Source: Clostridia bacterium (GTDB lineage: Bacteria > Bacillota_A > Clostridia > Oscillospirales > CAG-272). From it: a stretch of 6,532 bases of DNA. Below the pieces are notes generated by a model that did not search any database, was not told the DNA's origin, and saw only the letters and a list, made by a program, of their open reading frames with translations. Positions 1 to 6,013 of the stretch are shown here, piece by piece (positions within the stretch are counted from its first letter, which is position 1; each line of letters starts with the position of its first letter). Location: positions 1 to 6,532 of the forward strand of contig JAGDAM010000055.1 of assembly GCA_017959485.1 (NCBI GenBank), given 5' to 3'. Both the position numbers and the translations under genes were made by a program.

Positions 1-20
1 GAACATATTGCCGCATATAA
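1..20. other. Unassigned left edge
   Basis: These AT-leaning bases hold no start, RBS or recognisable motif. They lie outside the first copy of the GGGG-TGT-A-tract flank motif. The gene, if any, on the far side of the array is outside the window. Confidence 0.4.
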
Positions 21-40
21 GGGGTGTAAAAAAAGTCGAC
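21..40. repeat. Left flank motif of the hairpin array
   Basis: The sequence is GGGG, TGT, seven A, then GTCGAC. It closely matches the right-hand stem-loop (314-348). Because that stem-loop is itself palindromic, this copy matches it directly (314-334, GGGGCTGT, six A, GTTCGAC) and also as a reverse complement (328-348), with single-base indels in both cases. Unlike the right copy, it is not followed by its own complementary arm, so it cannot fold alone. It could pair over a long distance with the T-rich arm at 335-348. The two copies bracket the box-and-hairpin array and look like its boundaries. Whether this is a terminal inverted repeat or a half-copy of a terminator is not decidable here. 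Confidence 0.6.
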
Positions 41-48
41 AAGCGAAT

Positions 49-175
49 AGCTAAATTGCCGCTTCGCGGCAGCTTAATTATCTCACTTCGTTCGATAGCT
101 AAATTGCCGCTTCGCGGCAACTAAATAATCTTACTGCGTAAGATAGCTAAATTGTCCCTTCGGGACAGCTAAATT
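49..175. repeat. Left arm of array: AGCTAAATT boxes with TTC-loop hairpins
   Basis: Six copies of a 9-base box AGCTAAATT start at 49, 71 (AGCTTAATT), 97, 120 (AACTAAATA), 145 and 167, with a spacing of 22-26 bases. A short inverted repeat sits between neighbours: 57-71 (TGCCGC/GCGGCA), 80-96 (imperfect, two internal mismatches), 104-120 (TTGCCGC/GCGGCAA), 128-144 (ATCTTAC/GTAAGAT) and 153-167 (TGTCCC/GGGACA). The loop is TTC in all but the fourth, where it is TGC. Stem sequence changes from unit to unit while pairing is mostly kept. Bases 47-71 and 95-119 are an exact 25-base direct repeat. No coding potential is seen. Confidence 0.85.
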
Positions 176-205
176 AAATTCGCCGCAGTCAGCTCGGCGA
201 AGCCG
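176..205. repeat. Centre of the array, orientation switch
   Basis: The box orientation flips across these bases. TTCGCCG at 179-185 is complementary to CGGCGAA at 195-201 with a 9-base loop. It competes with a smaller hairpin at 194-206 (TCGGC, loop GAA, GCCGA), which belongs to the right-arm style. A partial box AGCT remains at 191-194. This is where two oppositely oriented sub-arrays meet. Confidence 0.55.
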
Positions 206-313
206 AATTTAGCTTGCGAAGCAAATTAAGCTATGCGAAGCATAATTTAGCTATGTGAAGCATAATTTAGCTCGGTGAAGCCGAATTCAGCTCGCCGCAA
301 GGCGAATTTAGCT
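206..313. repeat. Right arm of array: AATTTAGCT boxes with GAA-loop hairpins
   Basis: There are six boxes of AATTTAGCT, the reverse complement of the left-arm box. They start at 206, 224 (AATTAAGCT, the exact complement of the left variant at 71), 244, 264, 284 (AATTCAGCT) and 305, with a very regular spacing of 18-21 bases. Hairpins lie between them at 214-224 (TTGC/GCAA), 232-244 (TATGC/GCATA), 252-264 (TATGT/GCATA with a T-G wobble), 272-284 (TCGGT/GCCGA, wobble) and 292-305 (TCGCC/GGCGA). The loop is GAA, complement of the left-arm TTC, except the last, which is a GCAA tetraloop of the GNRA type. Units 232-251 and 252-271 are near-identical 20-base tandem copies. Confidence 0.85.
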
Positions 314-348
314 GGGGCTGTAAAAAAGTTCGACTTTTTTACAGCCCC
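314..348 (-). terminator. Long stem-loop downstream of ftsH, probable terminator
   Basis: The two arms, 314-329 and 333-348, are perfectly complementary over 16 bp: GGGGCTGT, six A, GT. The loop is TCG (330-332). The stem starts 38 bases after the ftsH stop codon, where an operon-end terminator is expected. It is not a textbook intrinsic terminator, because no T-tract follows the stem on the minus strand; the T-run lies inside the 3' arm. Being palindromic it could act on transcripts from both sides, or protect the ftsH mRNA 3' end from exonucleases. It also serves as the right border of the hairpin array. The structure is certain; the terminator role is inferred. Confidence 0.5.
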
Positions 349-385
349 ATTATCCACCGTATCCGGATTCGCGTCCGGGTACCGT

Positions 386-2473
386 TTACGTATTTGAACC
401 GTCTCCGTCGCCCGATTCGCCGTCCTTGGGGACGCCGTCGGACGCTTCGTCATTCGAACTTTCGTTGTCCGCGTTCTCTTCCGACGCTTCGCCGGCCTCG
501 GACTGCGCGCTGTTTACGTCGTCTTCCCGAACCGCGGCCTTCTCTTCCTCTTCTTTCTGCTTTGCCTTCGCCTTTTCGTTGGCTTCGCGGCTCTTTTTCT
601 TTTTCTCCTCGGCAAGCGCCTCAAGCGCCTCGACGGTCGGTTCCTCGCTCTCCATCGCGAGGCGGAACTGGTCGCCGTCCATCATCTCGTGAGAAACGAG
701 ATACTCCGCGACGAATTTCAGCTTGTCGGAATGCTCGGTCAGAATCGCCTTGGTCCGCTCGTACGCTTCGTTCACGATACGGCGGATCTCCGAGTCGATC
801 TTTGCCGCCGTCTCGTCGGAATAGTCCTGGGTCGACGAGAAGTCTCTCCCGAGGAAGATGTCGTCGCCGTGGCTCGACCCGTATCTGATCGGCCCGAGCA
901 GATCCGACATACCGAGCTGGGTCACCATCTTATGAGCGATCTCGGTAGCGCGCTTGATGTCGTTGGAGGCGCCGCCCGAGAAATCTCCGAAGGTAATAAG
1001 CTCCGCGACCCGTCCTCCGAGCAGGACCGATATTTCCTCCTCAAGTTCCCCCCGGTATACCGAGAACCTGTCCTGTTCGGGCACGTGCACCGTCACGCCG
1101 AGCGTCTGTCCCGCGGGGATTATCGAAATCGTATGCACGGGATCCGAGGTGGGCAGATAATAACCCGCGACCGCGTGTCCCGCCTCATGATATGCGGTAT
1201 TTCTCTTCTCTTTTTCACCGAGCTTCAGCGACTTCTTCTGCGGGCCGGTGACGACCTTCAGGAAGGAGTCCTCGATCTCGGGCATTCCGATCAGTTTCTT
1301 GCGCCGTCTGACCGCCAGCAGGGCAGCCTCGTTGAGCAGATTGGCAAGATCCGCGCCGGTAAAGCCGGCAGTCGTCCTCGCGATGACCGAAAAATCGACG
1401 TCGGGCTCGAATTTCTTGTTTCTCGCGTGAACCTTGAGAATCTCTTCGCGCCCCTTGATATCGGGGTAGTTGACCGTTATCTGTCTGTCGAACCTGCCCG
1501 GCCTGAGAAGGGCGGGATCGAGTATGTCGGGACGGTTGGTGGCGGCCATAACTATGATACCGTCATGCGCTCCGAATCCGTCCATCTCTACGAGGAGCTG
1601 GTTGAGCGTCTGCTCTCTTTCGTCGTGCCCGCCGCCGAGTCCGGCGCCTCTGTGGCGTCCCACCGCGTCTATCTCATCGATGAACACGATCGAAGCGGGG
1701 GCTTTTCTCGCCGTCTCGAAGAGATCGCGGACGCGCGACGCTCCCACGCCGACGTACATTTCGACGAAATCGGAACCCGAGATCGACAGGAAGGGAACGT
1801 TCGCCTCTCCGGCGACCGCCTTCGCGAGCAGCGTCTTACCCGTCCCGGGAGGGCCCATCAGCAGCACGCCGTGCGGAATCTTGGCTCCCAGCTCGCCGTA
1901 TTTGTCGGGCTGTTTGAGGAAATCGACGATTTCGGCGAGTTCCTCCTTCTCCTCCTCTGCTCCGGCCACGTCGGCGAAGGTGACCTTCTCCTTGCTGTCG
2001 TCCTGAGTCTTTACCCTCGCCCGGCCGAACCCGTTCATCTTTCCGTTACGGCCGGCCTGGTTGATCATAAAGATATACAGTACGACGAAAAGGACCAACA
2101 GGATTACGTACGGAAGGAATGATACCCACCAGGGCAGTATGACGTCCGGCTGATATTCGACCTCGGTGAGTATTCCGGAGGCGATCTGTTCATTAATCAG
2201 ATCTCCGAGGTCCTCCCTGAAATAATCGGTACTTTTCAGTTCATAGGTGACCGCTTTTTTGGGATCGTCCTTCAGGTACATCGAGAGCACGTCTTTGTTG
2301 CTCACGCTGAAGGATACGACCTTTTCTTCGGTGAAGTACCTGATTACGTCGCTGTATTTCAGCTCCTCTTTTTTCCCGTTTGACGTAATGCGGGAAATAA
2401 TAAACACTATGAGGATGAAAACGGCGATATAGATCAGAACCGTCTTCAGATTGCTTGCGGAACGTTTGTTCAT
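386..2473 (-). CDS. ftsH: ATP-dependent zinc metalloprotease FtsH
   Basis: This is a membrane-anchored AAA+ protease that unfolds and degrades misassembled membrane proteins and some regulators, working as a hexamer facing the cytoplasm. From the ATG at 2473 it has 695 residues. Transmembrane helix 1 is at about 11-28, the extracytoplasmic domain at about 30-112 and helix 2 at about 114-136. Walker A GPPGTGKT is at 207-214, the pore loop MYVGVG at 239-244 and Walker B IVFIDEID at 262-269. The second region of homology is at about 311-330 ([10 protein letters not shown]...RPGRFDR). The zinc site is HEAGH at 429-433, with Asp505 in SNDIKRAT as the likely third ligand. The pore aromatic is Tyr where many homologues have Phe, a conservative change. 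The last 75 residues form a Lys/Glu/Ala-rich and then acidic tail, longer than usual. A TTG codon directly precedes the ATG and could add one residue; the MNK start fits the family better. It is the last gene of the run. Confidence 0.97.
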   Translation of the reverse strand: MNKRSASNLKTVLIYIAVFILIVFIISRITSNGKKEELKYSDVIRYFTEEKVVSFSVSNKDVLSMYLKDDPKKAVTYELKSTDYFREDLGDLINEQIASGILTEVEYQPDVILPWWVSFLPYVILLVLFVVLYIFMINQAGRNGKMNGFGRARVKTQDDSKEKVTFADVAGAEEEKEELAEIVDFLKQPDKYGELGAKIPHGVLLMGPPGTGKTLLAKAVAGEANVPFLSISGSDFVEMYVGVGASRVRDLFETARKAPASIVFIDEIDAVGRHRGAGLGGGHDEREQTLNQLLVEMDGFGAHDGIIVMAATNRPDILDPALLRPGRFDRQITVNYPDIKGREEILKVHARNKKFEPDVDFSVIARTTAGFTGADLANLLNEAALLAVRRRKKLIGMPEIEDSFLKVVTGPQKKSLKLGEKEKRNTAYHEAGHAVAGYYLPTSDPVHTISIIPAGQTLGVTVHVPEQDRFSVYRGELEEEISVLLGGRVAELITFGDFSGGASNDIKRATEIAHKMVTQLGMSDLLGPIRYGSSHGDDIFLGRDFSSTQDYSDETAAKIDSEIRRIVNEAYERTKAILTEHSDKLKFVAEYLVSHEMMDGDQFRLAMESEEPTVEALEALAEEKKKKSREANEKAKAKQKEEEEKAAVREDDVNSAQSEAGEASEENADNESSNDEASDGVPKDGESGDGDGSNT

Positions 2474-2487
2474 CAAATATAATTTCG

Positions 2488-2495
2488 CTTTCCTT
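2488..2495 (-). promoter_or_regulatory. Weak, distant ribosome binding site of ftsH
   Basis: On the minus strand this reads AAGGAAAG. The AAGGA core ends 14 bases before the TTG at 2476-2474 and 17 before the ATG at 2473-2471, longer than the 5-9 bases seen for the other genes here. No better Shine-Dalgarno is visible closer to either start. The AT-rich spacer (2474-2487) may give unstructured access instead. Confidence 0.45.
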
Positions 2496-2520
2496 GGTAT
2501 TGTGCTGCCTTGCCTTAGTG

Positions 2521-3075
2521 TCAGACAGTGTATATTTCGGGTTTCAGCACGCCGATGTAGGGCAGCGTGCGGTATTTTTCGTTATAATCGAGGCCGTATC
2601 CGACTACGAAATAGTCGGGAATGACCATTCCGACGTAGTCGGGGCGGAAATCGACCTTTCTGCGGGCGGGCTTGTCGAGAAGCGTCGCGCACTTTACGCT
2701 GTTGGCGCCTTTAAGCTTCAGATATCCGGTAAGATAGGTGAGAGTGTTTCCGCTGTCTACGATATCCTCAACGATGATTATATCGGTGTCGGACAGGCGG
2801 TTGCGGTGAAGATCGAGTATTATGTCGACCTTTCCGCGGGTCTCGGTGCCCGAATAGGACGAGACCTTCATAAAATCTATCTCCGCAGGACGCCTGATTT
2901 TTCTCATCAGATCGCCCATGAACACGACCGAGCCCTTGAGAATTCCGAGAAGCAGAAGCTCTCTCGGACTGTCCCCGAAGTCCCGGTCTATCTCTGCGGC
3001 GACCGACGTAACGAGTTCATCTATCTTTTTTTCGGGTATCAGTATCTCACAAATGTCGTCTGACATATTATACAT
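2521..3075 (-). CDS. hpt: Hypoxanthine phosphoribosyltransferase
   Basis: This cytoplasmic purine-salvage enzyme joins hypoxanthine (usually also guanine) to PRPP, giving IMP or GMP. It has 184 residues, the normal bacterial length. LKGS at 46-49 is the pyrophosphate-binding loop and SSYSG at 72-76 the start of the flexible catalytic loop. VEDIVDSGNTL at 102-112 is the PRPP-binding signature, with Glu103 and Asp104 for ribose/metal and Asp107 as likely general base. Lys140 and VVGYGLDYNE (157-166) match the purine-binding and metal-binding C-terminal part, Asp163 being the metal ligand. The ATG at 3075 is chosen over the one at 3066 because AAGGAG lies 8 bases upstream of the first. It follows the tilS stop by 14 bases and is probably translated from the same mRNA. 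HprT of Bacillota is a known (p)ppGpp target. The symbol hprT is also used. Confidence 0.96.
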   Translation of the reverse strand: MYNMSDDICEILIPEKKIDELVTSVAAEIDRDFGDSPRELLLLGILKGSVVFMGDLMRKIRRPAEIDFMKVSSYSGTETRGKVDIILDLHRNRLSDTDIIIVEDIVDSGNTLTYLTGYLKLKGANSVKCATLLDKPARRKVDFRPDYVGMVIPDYFVVGYGLDYNEKYRTLPYIGVLKPEIYTV

Positions 3076-3083
3076 TTGAAAAG

Positions 3084-3089
3084 CTCCTT
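3084..3089 (-). promoter_or_regulatory. Ribosome binding site of hpt
   Basis: AAGGAG on the minus strand ends 8 bases before the ATG at 3075-3073, and 17 before the alternative in-frame ATG at 3066-3064. It therefore supports the upstream start. It sits directly against the tilS TAA stop (3090-3092), so ribosomes finishing tilS are placed at the hpt initiation site. Confidence 0.75.
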
Positions 3090-4109
3090 TTATTGATTGC
3101 CGCAGCCGGTCTGCCTGACGTGTTTTTCACGCAGGTCTTTGCGAAAGCCGAGGATTCCCCTGGCGAGAGTGGCAGTCACGCTCCCTGGGAGCGTAATCCG
3201 TATGTCTCTTCCCGCGCACAGGGCGTTTTCGATATCTTTGATATGCCGCGATTCGGGATTCGCTCCGTTCGCGCGTGCCGCGGAGACGATGATTCTGCCG
3301 AGTATCGGCGCCGGGATTTCCCCGGAAAGATCGGTCCGTCCGTCAGGAAGCTTACGCTTTTCCAGTTCTTCTCCCGCCATCGAGTCGAGCAGCGCGGAAT
3401 CTGCGGCGATTTCCTCGCAAAGGCGCCCCAGCGCCTCGACGGCCCCCGAATTGACTGCGCAGAGCTCGGGCATTACTTTATGCCTGATTCTGTTTCTCGA
3501 GTACCTGACGTCGGCGTTGGTGCTGTCGGTGATATATGAAAGGCCGTGCGACTCGCAATAGGCGACGATATCCTCGCGCAGGGTCCGGAGAAGCGGACGG
3601 ATAACGTATCCTCCGCCGCAGGCTCTCACCTGAGGAATACCGCGCGCTCCGCGGGCCGACGCGCCCCTGACCGCGTTGAGAAGGAAGGTCTCGGCGTTGT
3701 CCGACGCGTTGTGAGCCGTGGCAAGCAGCCCGATTCCCCTCTCCTTCATTACTTCGGAAAAAATCCGGTATCTTATAATTCTCGCGGCTTCTTCGACCCC
3801 TTCGCCATTCCGTACCGCCTCGGCAGGCACGTCGGCGCGGACGGTGACGCATTCGAGCCGGTATCCCGCAGCCGTTTCCCTGCAGAAGACTTCGTCGCGC
3901 TCCGCCTCTTCCCCGCGGATCATATGGTTCACGTGGAGCGGCGTGACGTCGAAGCCCTCCGCGACAAGCAGATCGAGCAGCGAACGCGAGTCGGCTCCTC
4001 CCGAAAATCCGAGAAGCACGCGCCGCGGAAAAGGCGTATCCAGCCGGTCGGCAAGCGAGGCCGCGGTAACGTATCCGCGCGGAGGATCAAAAGCGGGGAG
4101 CGAACTCAC
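3090..4109 (-). CDS. tilS: tRNA(Ile)-lysidine synthetase TilS, short form
   Basis: This enzyme uses ATP to attach lysine to C34 of the CAU-anticodon isoleucine tRNA, changing it from a Met to an Ile decoder (AUA codons); it is essential in most bacteria. The PP-loop SGGADS is at 36-41, HVNHMIRGEEAERDE at 59-73, EEAAR at 106-110, HNASDNAET at 133-141 and DSTN at 195-198, with RNRIRHKVMP at 205-214. These define the N-terminal adenylation domain and linker. It has 339 residues, well short of the roughly 430-470 of E. coli and Bacillus TilS. The usual C-terminal tRNA-acceptor-binding domain seems absent, as in the short Aquifex enzyme. In the H-x-x-D-D motif the first Asp is Ser136. The start is GTG, overlapping the dnaB stop in GTGA and preceded by AGGAGG at 5 bases. 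The C-terminus ends cleanly before the hpt RBS, with no sign of a frameshift. Confidence 0.93.
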   Translation of the reverse strand: MSSLPAFDPPRGYVTAASLADRLDTPFPRRVLLGFSGGADSRSLLDLLVAEGFDVTPLHVNHMIRGEEAERDEVFCRETAAGYRLECVTVRADVPAEAVRNGEGVEEAARIIRYRIFSEVMKERGIGLLATAHNASDNAETFLLNAVRGASARGARGIPQVRACGGGYVIRPLLRTLREDIVAYCESHGLSYITDSTNADVRYSRNRIRHKVMPELCAVNSGAVEALGRLCEEIAADSALLDSMAGEELEKRKLPDGRTDLSGEIPAPILGRIIVSAARANGANPESRHIKDIENALCAGRDIRITLPGSVTATLARGILGFRKDLREKHVRQTGCGNQ

Positions 4110-5530
4110 GTAGGCCTCCTGCCGCGGTCCGGGGGAACGTCTCTGTCGCTGAACCGGCGCTCGATCGACCGGAAGGCGGTGAACTGCTTGAGCCAGTTGA
4201 GTTTCGCGGTCCCGACCGAACCGTGCCTGTTTTTGGCAACTATTATCTCCGCGACCGGCGCCTCTCGGGAAGCGCTTCCACCTTCCTCTTCGCCGTCGTC
4301 GTTCTTTCCGTCAGAATCGCCGTAATAATCCGGCCTGTAGATAAAGAGAACGCTGTCCGCGTCCTGCTCGATCGATCCGGAGTCTCGCAGATCGGAAAGC
4401 ATGGGCCGCTTGTTCTTGCTGTTGCGCGATTCGACTCCGCGGGAGAGCTGCGATACGCAGATCACGGGACACTCAAGGTCCTTTGCCATCAGCTTGAGTC
4501 CGCGGGTGATATCTCCGATTTCAAGAACACGGTTGTCGGCGTACCGCTCGCCCTGCATGAGTCCGAGGTAGTCGACTATAACCAGCCCGACGTCCTTTTC
4601 GCGGCGGAGTTTCGCCTTCATGTCGGTCACGGTGAGGTTTGCGGTATCGTCGATAAGTATCGTCGTGCCGGACAGAGTCTCCACGGCCGACGACAGGCGC
4701 AGCCAGTCGCTGTCGGTGAGTTTGCCCGAACGCATCGCGGCGCTGTCGACGAGAGCGGTGGAAGCCATTATGCGCGACGCCAGCTGTTCGGCGGACATCT
4801 CGAGCGAGAATATGGCTATCTTCTTTTTCGTACTGACCGCCACGTTAACAGCCACGTTCAGGGCGAAACTGGTCTTGCCCATTCCGGGACGGGCTCCGAT
4901 CAGCACGAGGTCGGTCGGATTGTTTCCGCCGAGTATCCTGTCGAGTTCGGAATATCCGGTGTTCAACCCCTCGAAGGCCTCCGGATTCTGCGCAAGCGCG
5001 GCAAGACGGTCGTAAAGAGATGAAATAAGCTTACTGAGTTCCTGAAAACGGCGCGTGTCGCGGCCCTGGGCGAGCTTGGAAAGCTCCCCTTCCGCGTAGG
5101 CGAGCAGACTGTCGGACGACTCGGTCTCGGAATACGCCTTCCTCGAAAGATCGTCTCCGTATTCGATCAGACGCCTGAGCAGACTCTTTTCGAGCACGAT
5201 ACCCGCGTAATCTCCGATGTTCAGCGCGGAAGGCACGACCTCAGTCAGCCGGCGGAGATAGTTTTCCGCGGCTTCCCGTGAGTCGAAAAGCCCTTCCCTG
5301 TCGATTACGTCGAGAAGGGTGACGACGTCGACGTCTCCGTTTCTCCGGCTTATCTCAAGGATGGCGGCGTAAATGCCTGCGTGGTCCTTCAGATAAAAAT
5401 CGGTATCTCTTACCTTGTCAACGATATCGGTAAGCGCGGACGGATTGATCAGGAGCGAACCGAGCAGCGACTGTTCGGCCTGTATGGAGAAGGGCATTCT
5501 TTTGACGGCTTCTCCGATTGAATCCCTCAT
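4106..5530 (-). CDS. dnaB: Replicative DNA helicase DnaB (DnaC in Bacillus naming)
   Basis: This is the hexameric helicase that unwinds DNA ahead of the replication fork and recruits primase. It has 474 residues, near the usual length. The N-terminal DnaB domain spans about 10-115 (MPFSIQAEQSLLGSLL at 12-27) and a linker with helix about 135-185. The RecA-like motor covers about 186-458: Walker A GARPGMGKTS at 212-221, Glu244 in SLEMS as the likely catalytic residue, Walker B LVIVDYLGLM at 316-325 with Asp320, and SQLSRGVESR at 360-369. The conserved LRDSGSIEQDAD is at 381-392 and the arginine-finger region KNRHG at 433-437 (Arg435). Between these, residues about 404-422 form a Gly/Asp/Glu-rich insertion (GDSDGKNDDGEEEGG). 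No intein is present. GGAGG lies 7 bases before the ATG. It follows rplI by 15 bases and overlaps tilS by 4. Confidence 0.97.
   Translation of the reverse strand: MRDSIGEAVKRMPFSIQAEQSLLGSLLINPSALTDIVDKVRDTDFYLKDHAGIYAAILEISRRNGDVDVVTLLDVIDREGLFDSREAAENYLRRLTEVVPSALNIGDYAGIVLEKSLLRRLIEYGDDLSRKAYSETESSDSLLAYAEGELSKLAQGRDTRRFQELSKLISSLYDRLAALAQNPEAFEGLNTGYSELDRILGGNNPTDLVLIGARPGMGKTSFALNVAVNVAVSTKKKIAIFSLEMSAEQLASRIMASTALVDSAAMRSGKLTDSDWLRLSSAVETLSGTTILIDDTANLTVTDMKAKLRREKDVGLVIVDYLGLMQGERYADNRVLEIGDITRGLKLMAKDLECPVICVSQLSRGVESRNSKNKRPMLSDLRDSGSIEQDADSVLFIYRPDYYGDSDGKNDDGEEEGGSASREAPVAEIIVAKNRHGSVGTAKLNWLKQFTAFRSIERRFSDRDVPPDRGRRPT
4115..4120 (-). promoter_or_regulatory. Ribosome binding site of tilS (inside dnaB)
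   Basis: AGGAGG on the minus strand lies within the last codons of dnaB, 5 bases before the GTG at 4109-4107. It fixes the non-ATG start of tilS. Together with the 4-base GTGA stop/start overlap it indicates translational coupling of tilS to dnaB. Confidence 0.8.
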
Positions 5531-5545
5531 AAGAGCGCCTCCCCG

Positions 5546-5992
5546 TTATTTGCGGCAGACTACGATATTGATCTTGCCGGTGATTTCGGTATAGAGACGG
5601 GCGTCGGCAGTATAGCTTCCGAACTGACGGATCGGCTCGGCAAGCAGTATTTTCTTTTTATCCACCGAAATCCCGAACTGCGCCTCCAGGGCCTCGGAAA
5701 CGTCTTTTGAAGTCACCGAACCGAAAAGACGGTCGTCCGAGCTCCCGGCGGCTTCGATCTTGACAACGATCCCGAGCAGCCGTTCGCGCAGTTCAAGAGC
5801 CGCCGCCTTCTCGGCGGCGAGGCGGCGCAGTCTCGCCTCCTCCTTTGCCTGAACCTCTTTTACGGCGGAGGCGGACGCCATCACGGCGAGTCCGCGCGGG
5901 ATAAGGTAGTTGCGGGCGTATCCGTCGGAAACCGTGATTATCTCTCCGGCTTTGCCCTGCTGGGGCACGTCGCGTTTAAGCAGTACTTTCAT
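5546..5992 (-). CDS. rplI: 50S ribosomal protein L9 (bL9)
   Basis: This is a large-subunit protein that binds 23S rRNA near the L1 stalk base and helps restrain frameshifting and keep fidelity. It has 148 residues, the standard length. The N-terminal rRNA-binding domain at 1-52 carries the L9 signature region GKAGEIITVSDGYARNYLIP (13-32). A Lys/Glu/Ala/Arg-rich helix links it (about 42-75) to the C-terminal domain (about 76-148), with LFGSVTSKD at 89-97 as the other conserved block. GGAGG (6001-6005) sits 8 bases before the ATG. The gene lies 21 bases after gdpP and 15 before dnaB, the order common in Bacillota. Nothing looks unusual. Confidence 0.97.
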   Translation of the reverse strand: MKVLLKRDVPQQGKAGEIITVSDGYARNYLIPRGLAVMASASAVKEVQAKEEARLRRLAAEKAAALELRERLLGIVVKIEAAGSSDDRLFGSVTSKDVSEALEAQFGISVDKKKILLAEPIRQFGSYTADARLYTEITGKINIVVCRK

Positions 5993-6013
5993 AACAATAT
6001 CCTCCGTTCAGAT

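Noticed and set aside
49..313. CRISPR array
   Set aside because: The constant part is only a 9-base box, orientation flips midway, and the segments between boxes are self-complementary hairpins of 9-17 bases, not unique spacers. No cas gene is present.
361..380. Small hairpin between the ftsH stop and the main stem-loop
   Set aside because: ATCCGGA/TCCGGGT gives only a short stem with one mismatch in the transcribed strand and no T-run, far weaker than the stem at 314-348.
247..453. Small minus-strand reading frame running from the ftsH end into the array
   Set aside because: It overlaps the ftsH 3' end in another frame and then crosses the terminator stem and repeats. No RBS or domain supports it.
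689..2122. Long plus-strand reading frame (477 codons) opposite ftsH
   Set aside because: It lies wholly antisense to a gene with full FtsH motifs, has no recognisable domain, and is explained by GC-rich codon use in the real gene.
2474..2520. Promoter in the hpt-ftsH gap
   Set aside because: An AT-rich stretch (AATTATAT on the minus strand) resembles a -10 box, but it is almost at the start codon and no matching -35 is seen at the right distance.
2455..3063. Plus-strand reading frame opposite hpt (202 codons)
   Set aside because: It is antisense to a clear phosphoribosyltransferase, shows no family motif, and is a mirror of the opposite-strand codon pattern.
4223..5023. Plus-strand reading frame opposite dnaB (266 codons)
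   Set aside because: It is antisense to the helicase motor domain and shows no motif or plausible RBS.
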